A stretch of 64,000 nucleotides of DNA. It comes from Alphaproteobacteria bacterium. Its GTDB lineage: Bacteria; Pseudomonadota; Alphaproteobacteria; Micavibrionales; Micavibrionaceae. The stretch covers positions 1 to 64,000 of the forward strand of contig JAUIIA010000011.1 of assembly GCA_030432025.1 (NCBI GenBank), given 5' to 3'. Positions 6,917 through 14,634 of this stretch are shown in pieces. The translations under genes and the position numbers were made by a program. Every line of letters starts with the position of its first letter. The first letter of the stretch is position 1. Below the pieces are notes generated by a model that was given only the letters and a program-made list of their open reading frames with translations, was not told the origin of the DNA and searched no databases.

Positions 6917-6944
6917 TGAAGTGATAATATATATTATGGCAAAT
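6917..6944. other. dif-like (XerC/XerD) site, possible integration site
   Basis: The sequence reads TGAAGTGATAA, a 6-base centre TATATA, then TTATGGCAAAT. The right arm matches 9 of 11 positions of the E. coli XerD half-site (TTATGTTAAAT), and the inner bases ATAA/TTAT are those of dif; the left arm matches only 5 of 11. Elements that integrate through the host Xer recombinases often leave such a half-degenerate site. It sits between the provirus side and the next gene. It could instead be an AT-rich operator of the regulator at 6318-6818. Confidence 0.4.
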
Positions 6945-7041
6945 GATGTATCAGTTTAACCACAGCTATTTATAGTCTTATCTACACCAACCGTATCGTT
7001 TTATCTTGCAGCACGCTAATATCTTATGGCAATAGTCAGTC

Positions 7042-8418
7042 ATGAGTAGCCCTTTGACCTTACCATTTTCCATTGCAACCGTCCTCAGAGATGAAGGTTT
7101 GTCCGCGAACATTCCTTTACGGCAAGTGCTTGAAGTTGTCACACCGATTTACTTTCCTGATGCAATAGAAAACGGATTGACGGATGCTGACCATGCGGCG
7201 CTATCGTCTATAACAAGTCGTGTTAAGGCCGGTGAAGTTTACGCCGATTGCTTTTATCCGCAAAGTGGCGTGCCGTCGTTTGTCATGCAGGCCTTAGCAG
7301 GCAACTTTCTTGATGGCCAGGAAGGTGAAATGTGTCCTGACCTTGACCCTGAAGCTATGGCTTTAATTTCCAAATACTGGGATGTTCAGGCCGATCCGGA
7401 GGTGCTTTTAGCCACTCAGGACCAAAACTTGCTCTATATATACATGGTTGATGCTCTTGTAACGCTTAATGAGGTCCGTTTAGGCATTCGTCATGGTGAT
7501 ATTTCACTAAACGATAAGCAAAACCCTGCTCAGATCACCAGCCGTGTGAAGGACATTTATAACGACAAATTACGGCCTGTGTTAATGGCTGTACGCGGCC
7601 CTACAGAATTACATGGTGACTTGCTGCGCACCTGTCAGGATATATGTTTTCATATCAACTCACGGTATGCGGAAGCTGGTGCAGCTATGACTTTTGGCTG
7701 GGGCCATTCATTGCAATCGATGTCTGATGATGAGATTGCCGATGCTTTGACTATTCCCGGCCGTGATGTGAATGCTAAGTTCCGCGATGCTTTCGGCATT
7801 GGTATGGGATTTTGTCGTGAAGAATTCGGGATGGATGATTATGAGGGTTTCTATCAATATTACCGTATGTCGCTGAATCCGCTCACTATGTTAGGCGAAG
7901 CGTACGACGCGGATTACGGACGATCCATGCACCCTGCTGTTGATTTGCTTGCACTTTCTTACCCTGCCCTGCACGAGGAAAAATATACGTTCTCGGCTGA
8001 TAGCTTGCTTGGTCCTGAAATTACTCAGCTATACCAAGCTTATCAGGACAGTGAGAAAATCGGCACCATTGATCCCGATATCTGTGCGCAGCTCAATGAC
8101 TTTTTTACCTGCGTGCAGATTAGCAAGATCGAGCATCTCATTACGATGCGCAGCGCAGATGTTGCGGCAGCACCGATATTGGCTGAAGATATTATTTCCC
8201 TGTATCAGGATTTAGAGGAAGCGGCTAAAGCGCAACCATATGAGAATTCAATAGGTAGACGCTTTAAGGCAAGTTTCGGACACTTGGTCGACCTTTACAA
8301 CAGCAGTGTTGATGCACTGGGAGAGACATTGGGCGAGGATACGCCGCTATACTATTTCAAGAACCCGTATCAGGATGAAATTCCGTTTAGTGGTCTGGAA
8401 GCAGCAAATGACAACTAA
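7042..8418 (+). CDS. 458-aa protein of unknown function
   Basis: No family recognised. The protein is soluble, acidic, without signal peptide or membrane helix, and looks mostly helical. It contains several aromatic-rich stretches (MSLNPLTMLGEAYDADYG; FGIGMGFCREEFGMDDYEGF) and ends in a polar tail (SGLEAANDN). The ribosome-binding site before the ATG is weak. It ends with a 4-base overlap with the convergent 107-aa gene. It lies just outside the provirus, so either cargo of the element or a lineage-specific host gene. Confidence 0.6.
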   Translation: MSSPLTLPFSIATVLRDEGLSANIPLRQVLEVVTPIYFPDAIENGLTDADHAALSSITSRVKAGEVYADCFYPQSGVPSFVMQALAGNFLDGQEGEMCPDLDPEAMALISKYWDVQADPEVLLATQDQNLLYIYMVDALVTLNEVRLGIRHGDISLNDKQNPAQITSRVKDIYNDKLRPVLMAVRGPTELHGDLLRTCQDICFHINSRYAEAGAAMTFGWGHSLQSMSDDEIADALTIPGRDVNAKFRDAFGIGMGFCREEFGMDDYEGFYQYYRMSLNPLTMLGEAYDADYGRSMHPAVDLLALSYPALHEEKYTFSADSLLGPEITQLYQAYQDSEKIGTIDPDICAQLNDFFTCVQISKIEHLITMRSADVAAAPILAEDIISLYQDLEEAAKAQPYENSIGRRFKASFGHLVDLYNSSVDALGETLGEDTPLYYFKNPYQDEIPFSGLEAANDN

Positions 8419-8738
8419 ATGGATGCGCCCAATTCGTCCTCAATAACCCTATCTGAATCCAGCATATGCGCGTCGTCTTTGAACGTACGGTCATAAGCCG
8501 CCTGTGCGAGATACAGTTTGCTTCTTGTCTTTTCAATGTAGGCCTGCCCTGCTTCACTTTTCACATCAAACGTACCGTAGATGCCGATTTCCGCCTGATA
8601 ATATTCTCCTGCGCGTGCATGTTTGTGAGTTTTTATAGCCTCAGAGAGGTCTGCCGCTGAAAAGAGAACGCCATGTGTCGCATCAAGCATTTTCGTGATT
8701 CCGGCTCCGAAAGCCTTGGTAATTGAGCGTATATTCAT
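8415..8738 (-). CDS. 107-aa protein of unknown function
   Basis: A short soluble protein beginning MNIRSITKAFGAG, predominantly helical with a His-containing middle (SEAIKTHKHARAGEYYQ) and an acidic end (DSDRVIEDELGAS). A GGGA ribosome-binding motif lies about 6 bases before the ATG. It overlaps the preceding plus-strand gene by 4 bases, tail to tail. No homologous family comes to mind; supported only by length, start signal and position. Confidence 0.5.
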   Translation of the reverse strand: MNIRSITKAFGAGITKMLDATHGVLFSAADLSEAIKTHKHARAGEYYQAEIGIYGTFDVKSEAGQAYIEKTRSKLYLAQAAYDRTFKDDAHMLDSDRVIEDELGASI

Positions 8739-8818
8739 TGTGTTCCCGTGTCCGTATTATGTTTATTGATGAGAACATAGCAATTTTGGGCGCTAAAAAG
8801 CAAGAAAAAGTTAATTTA

Positions 8819-9856
8819 TTAACCTTTGAAGGGGTTCATGTCCATTTCCGTGCCTGTTGGGGCGGGATCTGTTGGCGCCACACCGAACGTTCCTACGCCC
8901 ATACCATCAGGTACGGAAACAATTGTATTGGTATCTGTTGTGCTGTCATACCACGTGTTTGTCTTGGCATCGAATTGATAGTCACCGGCATTCTCAAGTG
9001 TAATGTCCAGACCAGCTTCACGCATTTCGCGTTGCCATTCGGGCAGTTGATCCTGCCAAAACGCTCTGCTGTCATCAAAAGCGGATATGACGGCTGTCCT
9101 ATCCTCACCAATTGAGGTGTCCAGATCCCCTTTTGTGCGCCACATGTGTAAACCACCATACAACACGGTCATTCTTCGTCCATCTGCCATGGACTCTATT
9201 GCATCGGCTTGAACCGCATCTGCCTGAAGGCGTGCTTCGACAATCTCAGCTGTATATCCCATTTCTACTGGACCTGGATTTACATTGCCAAACCTGAACT
9301 GCATATCTGCAATTTCAGCACCCTCAAGCCCCAGCTGCTCGCCGATTTGCTCAACGAACATCCTTCTGACATTTGTATTTGCTTCCAAATAACCAGGGGC
9401 CCTTTCAATAGCCATGAGCATAGCCAAATCCTGCTCACCTACATTTTGCAGGATGGGCAAAACCTCCTCACGATCCATAATACCTTCATAAGCAGCCAAA
9501 CCTCTGAATTCCAACCCTACGTCTTTGGCGTTTTTTACAATATCAAAGTAACGCTCCATGACAGAGCGTGAATCAGTTACACCCATATCGCCTTCGAGAT
9601 TTGATGGTGAGTTAATGATATAATCGCGCATGGTTGCATCAGAAATCTGCCCCTGCTCATAGGCTTCGAATATTTGGTTCTGGCCGACATGAAATAGCTC
9701 TGAGCCAAAAACTTCGTGACCGGCGCATCGGAGCGCGGCCATGTTTTCAGGCTGAGCCAGAATATCTAAAGCTGCTGTTTGATTGTGAATGTCGGCAAAG
9801 AAGAGATACTGGTTTGATCCCGCGACGGAGCTGATGCGGTCTTCGAGGCGCGACAT
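8819..9856 (-). CDS. possible Tiki/ChaN-superfamily protein
   Basis: 345 aa from the ATG at 9856, chosen because GGGGCAG lies 6 bases upstream; a GTG at 9919 gives 21 extra residues but its ribosome-binding site would overlap the start. The early segment YLFFADIHNQTAALDIL and the late one RMTVLYGGLHMWRTKGDLD recall the strand-His and G-x-x-H motifs of the Tiki/TraB/ChaN-like fold, here used as a guide only. There is no signal peptide. The last 60 residues are polar and probably unstructured. A metal-dependent hydrolase or haem-binding role cannot be decided from sequence. Confidence 0.45.
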   Translation of the reverse strand: MSRLEDRISSVAGSNQYLFFADIHNQTAALDILAQPENMAALRCAGHEVFGSELFHVGQNQIFEAYEQGQISDATMRDYIINSPSNLEGDMGVTDSRSVMERYFDIVKNAKDVGLEFRGLAAYEGIMDREEVLPILQNVGEQDLAMLMAIERAPGYLEANTNVRRMFVEQIGEQLGLEGAEIADMQFRFGNVNPGPVEMGYTAEIVEARLQADAVQADAIESMADGRRMTVLYGGLHMWRTKGDLDTSIGEDRTAVISAFDDSRAFWQDQLPEWQREMREAGLDITLENAGDYQFDAKTNTWYDSTTDTNTIVSVPDGMGVGTFGVAPTDPAPTGTEMDMNPFKG

Positions 9857-9999
9857 TGATTCTGCCCCAAAAGTGGAACAAATAGACGCATCCCATTTAT
9901 TACCAGTAACACCGCTCACCCCTATATTATGGTGAAAAACACTTAAAAAAGGGTGAATGTTGTTTAATTACAGTACTTTAAGCGGTTTTTGGGCCGTAA

Positions 10000-11217
10000 T
10001 TAAGCTGTTTTTTTCAATCGGTGGTATAAAGCTTGCTCGTGTGAGTGCAAAATCGCGCTGCCTTCGGCGTCTTTTCCGTCATAGAACACAGAACTTTCAC
10101 CGTATTTACCAGTATCAACCGTGAGCAAGTTATAGGGGCTGTCAACGCCGATATGGCTGATACGGCCGATATCCAGCTTCACTGTTGCTGTACCTGTAAC
10201 GCGTTCTTGAGATTGTTGCAGATATGCTTTGCAGTCATCAATGAACGGGTCAAAGACTTGTGCCTCATGCACCAGACGGCCAAATTCGTTGGCGATCAAT
10301 GGTTTGAAGTGGATTTGTTGCTGCGTCAACGTGATGCTTTCAAGCGTTCTGTGTGCAGCGTACAGCACGTCAGCGGCCGGTGATTCATAGCCCAATCGTC
10401 CTTTGCGCCCCGGCATGGATGTGCCGATGTGGTAATGGCGACCAATGCCGAATGATCCAGCATACAAGCCGAGCTTTCGGATAATGTTCACGGGGCCTTC
10501 TACCTTTTCACCGTCGATTTCGGCTTTAACGGCTTCACCTTTTTCGAATTCAATCGTGATTTCCGCGGGTTTATCCTGCGTGATCTTGGTGAGCCATGCT
10601 TCCTCAGGCAATTCCTGATCGGATGTGAAGGTTTCAGCACCGCCGATGGACGTGCCCCAAAGGCCTTGGTTCACGGAATATGTAGAGTCGCGGCCCATTT
10701 TGATACCGAGTTTTTCAAGGTACGCTTTGGATTCCTCACGGCTAACGGCCTTATCGCGGATCGGCGCGAGGACTTTGATGTTCTTATTGCTACCTTCAAC
10801 GCCGCGCTGACCCAGTACGTAAGCAACTGTATCAAAACGGTATTGGTCGTTCCCTGCTCCGGTTGACCCGTGGATGAGTACTTCTGCACCTTCATCGAGA
10901 CATGTGTTGATTGCACCGCGCGCCTGAATAAGACGTTCAGCGCCAACGCAGAGCGGGTATTGGTCGCGGCGTACGTGTCCGAAGATCAGATATTTGATGA
11001 TCTCGTCATAAAATTCCTGCGACGCATTCATATAGATATGCTTGTCAGCTTTAGCTTGATTGGCACGGTCTTCGATTGATGCGATTTCTTCGTCGCTGAA
11101 GCCGCCCGTATCGACGCAGCATGTGACAACTTCGTCAATGCCGTAAGCCTCGCGCACGAAATGCGCCAGATATGTTGTGTCCAATCCACCCGAGAATGCG
11201 ATGACCGCTTTTGTCAC
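10000..11217 (-). CDS. argG: argininosuccinate synthase, Bacteroidetes-like type
   Basis: 405 aa; joins citrulline and aspartate with ATP to give argininosuccinate in arginine synthesis. The N-type pyrophosphatase loop AFSGGLDT is at residues 7-14. Further hallmarks are HGSTGAGNDQYRFDT and GLWGTSIGGAETFTS. These wordings (STGAGND, GLWGTS-x-GG-x-ET) are what I remember from Bacteroidetes ArgG, whereas most proteobacterial enzymes read TGKGND and NLWGRS. The GTG start has AAGGAG 9 bases upstream. It is the last gene of an argH-unknown-argG operon, 13 bases after its neighbour. Horizontal gain is inferred and needs a tree. Confidence 0.93.
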   Translation of the reverse strand: MTKAVIAFSGGLDTTYLAHFVREAYGIDEVVTCCVDTGGFSDEEIASIEDRANQAKADKHIYMNASQEFYDEIIKYLIFGHVRRDQYPLCVGAERLIQARGAINTCLDEGAEVLIHGSTGAGNDQYRFDTVAYVLGQRGVEGSNKNIKVLAPIRDKAVSREESKAYLEKLGIKMGRDSTYSVNQGLWGTSIGGAETFTSDQELPEEAWLTKITQDKPAEITIEFEKGEAVKAEIDGEKVEGPVNIIRKLGLYAGSFGIGRHYHIGTSMPGRKGRLGYESPAADVLYAAHRTLESITLTQQQIHFKPLIANEFGRLVHEAQVFDPFIDDCKAYLQQSQERVTGTATVKLDIGRISHIGVDSPYNLLTVDTGKYGESSVFYDGKDAEGSAILHSHEQALYHRLKKTA

Positions 11218-11230
11218 TATGAGATACTCC

Positions 11231-12076
11231 TTATTTTTCGCGGCTTAATGGAACATAAATTTCGCCGTCCCGCAATATGCGGTAAGGGTGGCAGATGTAA
11301 AAAGATGCCCCCTCCTCTTTCTGCAGGCGTTCCATTTCGATTTTGGCCTCTACATCTGTGGCCGCGATTGTTTTCCAGTTTGGCTCATCGTTTTCCTCGA
11401 TTGTCGCGTCGAAGTCGATATCCATCTTGTACATAAACGACATATCGCCGAGCGGGTGAATCTGCATCCGCGGTTTTTGCACATACATACGACCAGCAAA
11501 ACCAGCATGGATAGGGACAGCGGCGTTGTCGTATTGTGTCAGGCCGTAAAAGACTTTGTCATCCTGATCGGCTTTGAGGGCGCGTAATGATGCTTCCTTT
11601 GTAATGCCACCCAGTGCCGGGAACTTCAGACCCTTCATATATCTGCGTAAGCTGAAGAGTGAAAAACCCATCAGCGATTCATGATCTATACCGAGACCCG
11701 AAGTCTGTCCCGTGAACGGAATATGTGTCAGCGCGTCGTAAGTGATTTTCGGGTCATTCTTAAAATGGCTGGCAAGTTCTTCGGGTGCCCTGCTCTTTTC
11801 CAACGCAAAGCCGACAACGGCTGTTTGCAGCAGTACCAAGTCCAGATACACCCAATGCGGCATTTGTACGTCTGGGTTTTGAAAGCCGAGGGCATTGGCC
11901 AGCACGTATGCTTTATGGAACGACAAATCCTTGGAGTTTTCAGCTGTGGCGATAATTGTATCGGGCCCCAGAATATCGAGGTCGAGGTGATCAAGGAACA
12001 GTTCGGACGTGCAGACATACGGCACCAACCCGTGCTCCTTCAAAGCGTCACGTTTTTGTATCCAGTCCTGTGTCAT
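11231..12076 (-). CDS. unknown protein encoded between argH and argG
   Basis: 281 aa, soluble, no recognised family. Its ATG overlaps the argH stop by 4 bases (ATGA) and argG follows 13 bases after its stop, so it is translated with the arginine genes. The second half has strand-rich segments with conserved-looking turns (MKGLKFPALGGITKEA; HAGFAGRMYVQKPRMQIHP). Possible roles are an accessory or regulatory subunit of the pathway, or a missing arginine-pathway step carried by an unfamiliar protein. The sequence does not resemble ornithine carbamoyltransferase. Confidence 0.7.
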   Translation of the reverse strand: MTQDWIQKRDALKEHGLVPYVCTSELFLDHLDLDILGPDTIIATAENSKDLSFHKAYVLANALGFQNPDVQMPHWVYLDLVLLQTAVVGFALEKSRAPEELASHFKNDPKITYDALTHIPFTGQTSGLGIDHESLMGFSLFSLRRYMKGLKFPALGGITKEASLRALKADQDDKVFYGLTQYDNAAVPIHAGFAGRMYVQKPRMQIHPLGDMSFMYKMDIDFDATIEENDEPNWKTIAATDVEAKIEMERLQKEEGASFYICHPYRILRDGEIYVPLSREK

Positions 12077-13386
12077 GACAATTTACCCAACACAGATTTG
12101 TAATGGTTGAGGCAGAGGTTACCGGTCGAACCGATATGGGTTTTTACTTTGATATTCTCTACAGGGTCTTGCTTATCGAGCTTGTCGAGGTTCTCACCGA
12201 CATGTCTGTATGCGTCTCTGAAGGATTGCCCTTCGACAACGAGTTGGTTCGCGTAATCGGTTGCGAAGATTTCGACATCATCAAAAGCTTCCATCAGTTT
12301 CTCTTCATTCGGTTCGAGATGCTCGAACAATAGTGAGATGATCTCCAATGACCCTTGGGTGATGTCAAATGCATCCATCAACGGTTTCTTGGTGATCTTC
12401 AAATCCTTGTTATAGCCCGAAATCAGGTTCAGCCCGACGGTCTGGCATTGCATCTGTAAGGATTGCACGACGGAGACATTGGCCCGCAAGACCTCCATGA
12501 TATCCAGATTCCGCTTTTGCGGCATCATGCTGGAGCCTGTGGTCAGGCTGCGATCAATCTTCACGAAGCCGAATTCCTGTGAGTAGAAAATGACGAGGTC
12601 ATTAGCCGCTTTACCGAGTGTCAGCATGACTTGCAGCAAGGCCGAAATCGTAAAGGCTTCCAGCTTGCCACGGCTGTTCTGGCAGTAAATCGGGTTGATC
12701 TGCACGCGGTCAAAGTTAAGTTCTTTGGTTGTCGACTCTCTGTCCAACGGAACACCGCTACCGAAGCCAGAGCCGGAACCGAGCGGGTTTTGGTTGTTCA
12801 GATCATACGCGGCGCGCAGAGCAGAAAGGTCGTTGATTAGACCTTCAACAATCGCGCCTGCCCATTGGCCCATGCTGGATGGCATGGCGTGTTGCATATG
12901 GGTGAAGCCCGGTATTGGGGTGAATTCATATTTTTGCGCATAGGCCAGAATGGTTTTGGCTGTGCTGATCACCAGCTTTTCAGTTTTCTGTAGTTCGGAC
13001 AGGCTAAAGAGCCGCATCGCGGTCAAAACCTGATCATTTCTGGATCTGCCTACATGTACGCGTTTGCCGACATCGCCTAGTTTCTGAACGAGATAGGCCT
13101 CGATTTCTGTGTGAACGTCCTCGTTATCCTGATTAAGAACAAACTCACCATTTTCATGTTTATGCTTGATCTCCGCCAAGGTCATGCAGATTGCATCGAC
13201 ATCTTTTTCATCCAGCAGGCCAACCTTGCCCAACATGTGGGCATGCGCAGTTGATGCCTGCACGTCAAAGGGCAGCAGCTTGTTATCAGCTTCCAGATTT
13301 TCACTGATAATATACTGCGTCACGGCAGGGTTCAGTTTCGCTCCGGCTTTTTCCCAGAGCTTGTTCTTCTTTTCATTCGCGGACAT
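12073..13386 (-). CDS. argH: argininosuccinate lyase
   Basis: 437 aa; splits argininosuccinate into arginine and fumarate, the last step of arginine synthesis. The fumarase/aspartase superfamily signature is present as GSSMMPQKRN, along with the early HTEIEAYL and the R-S-R-N-D-Q-V-L segment (VGRSRNDQVLTAMRL) typical of ArgH. The residue after the signature is Leu where most family members have Pro. It is somewhat shorter than the usual 460 aa. First gene of the operon, divergent from dapE with about 105 bases between them. Confidence 0.92.
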   Translation of the reverse strand: MSANEKKNKLWEKAGAKLNPAVTQYIISENLEADNKLLPFDVQASTAHAHMLGKVGLLDEKDVDAICMTLAEIKHKHENGEFVLNQDNEDVHTEIEAYLVQKLGDVGKRVHVGRSRNDQVLTAMRLFSLSELQKTEKLVISTAKTILAYAQKYEFTPIPGFTHMQHAMPSSMGQWAGAIVEGLINDLSALRAAYDLNNQNPLGSGSGFGSGVPLDRESTTKELNFDRVQINPIYCQNSRGKLEAFTISALLQVMLTLGKAANDLVIFYSQEFGFVKIDRSLTTGSSMMPQKRNLDIMEVLRANVSVVQSLQMQCQTVGLNLISGYNKDLKITKKPLMDAFDITQGSLEIISLLFEHLEPNEEKLMEAFDDVEIFATDYANQLVVEGQSFRDAYRHVGENLDKLDKQDPVENIKVKTHIGSTGNLCLNHYKSVLGKLS

Positions 13387-13491
13387 GGATGTCTCTTACA
13401 GTCGTGTTTAAGCGGTTGCAATTTTGTATAAAATCACCATATTCAAGGGAAAAGCGCAAGCATTACCGCCATTTAGCAGCAAAGAATTATT

Positions 13492-14634
13492 ATGACACCT
13501 GACGTTATCGAGATTGCCAAAGCCCTGATCGCCTGCCCTTCGGTCACTCCGAAGGATGAAGGGGCGCAGGAATATCTGGCCAAAATACTGGGTGACGCGG
13601 GTTTTGAGTGTCACCACCTGCCCTTTGGTGAAGGGGATGAGGAAGTGCCAAACTTGTTTGCGCGCTACGGCACGAAGGAGCCGCACATATGCTTTATCGG
13701 TCATACAGATGTTGTGCCGTCCGGCCCGTTGGATAAATGGGATACGCCACCATTCGAACCGACAATCAAAGACGATGTGCTTTACGGGCGTGGTGCGTCG
13801 GATATGAAAGGTGGAGATGCCGCCTTTGCCGCCGCCGCGATTGATTTCGTTACGAACACACCTGACTTCGAAGGTTCAATCAGTCTTTTGATCACAGGCG
13901 ATGAAGAAGGCGAAGCCGCCAACGGGACGATCAAGGTTCTGGAATGGATGGACGCGAACGGTCATATCCCTACCGTCGCACTGGGTGGTGAACCGACAAA
14001 CCCCGATCATCTGGGGCAAGAGGTCAAGATCGGAAGACGCGGATCATTCCATGGCAATCTGACGGTACACGGTAAGCAAGGGCATGTGGCGTACCAGCAT
14101 TTGGCTAATAACCCCGTCCCTGCCCTCGCGAAACTGATCAATGCGTTGTGTGAATATGAATTTGACGAAGGGAATGAGCATTTCGTCGCCAGTAATCTTG
14201 AGTTCACAACCGTTGATATTGGTAATCCGGCTGAAAATGTTATTCCGGGTGAGGCCAAGGCGCATTTCAATATCCGTTATAATGACAGTTGGAGTGCTGA
14301 GACTTTGGGTGAGAAATGCCGCGAAATCCTTGATGCTGTTGGAGTCGAGTATGAACTGGACATCCGTGCAGATGCTGAAAGCTTCCTGACCCAACCCGGT
14401 GAATGGAGTTCACTGGTTCAGGACGCCGTTGAGGAAGTGACAGGTAAACGCCCAGAAGCCACGACTACGGGCGGGACATCCGATGCGCGGTTTGTGACGA
14501 ATTACTGCCCCGTTGTGGAATGCGGGCCGATCAACGCCACGATTCACCAAGTTAACGAGAACGCTAAAATCAGTGATTTGTTAGATTTAACAGGTATTTA
14601 TAGCGTGATCTTAGATCGATACTTTATCGGCTAA
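13492..14634 (+). CDS. dapE: succinyl-diaminopimelate desuccinylase
   Basis: 380 aa, an M20-family zinc peptidase fold enzyme that removes succinate from N-succinyl-LL-diaminopimelate in lysine and cell-wall synthesis. Metal ligands are visible: His71 and Asp73 in GHTDVVPSG, Asp104 in GRGASDMKGG, and the Glu pair of TGDEEGEA at about 138-139. The substrate-binding segment TGGTSDARF and a final conserved His region (ATIHQVNENAK) complete the enzyme. Standard length. It meets the 1284-aa gene tail to tail with a 4-base overlap. Confidence 0.95.
   Translation: MTPDVIEIAKALIACPSVTPKDEGAQEYLAKILGDAGFECHHLPFGEGDEEVPNLFARYGTKEPHICFIGHTDVVPSGPLDKWDTPPFEPTIKDDVLYGRGASDMKGGDAAFAAAAIDFVTNTPDFEGSISLLITGDEEGEAANGTIKVLEWMDANGHIPTVALGGEPTNPDHLGQEVKIGRRGSFHGNLTVHGKQGHVAYQHLANNPVPALAKLINALCEYEFDEGNEHFVASNLEFTTVDIGNPAENVIPGEAKAHFNIRYNDSWSAETLGEKCREILDAVGVEYELDIRADAESFLTQPGEWSSLVQDAVEEVTGKRPEATTTGGTSDARFVTNYCPVVECGPINATIHQVNENAKISDLLDLTGIYSVILDRYFIG

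Larger units (their letters stand above)
1..6944. mobile_element. PM2-like (corticovirus-like) tailless provirus, right part
   Basis: The left end is cut by the window. What is seen: a short packaging-type ATPase, a 276-aa beta-rich protein resembling the double jelly-roll capsid protein P2 of phage PM2, at least eight very small genes with one membrane segment each, a membrane-anchored lytic transglycosylase and no tail, portal or large terminase gene. The genes run on the plus strand with start and stop codons mostly overlapping. Known: corticoviruses carry an internal membrane with many small membrane proteins and a P9-type ATPase, and PM2-like proviruses occur in aquatic bacteria. Inferred: the right edge lies between the end of the last plus-strand gene (6191) and the dif-like sequence at 6917-6944. 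The regulator at 6318-6818 may belong to the element. No integrase or replication gene is visible in this part. Confidence 0.8.
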
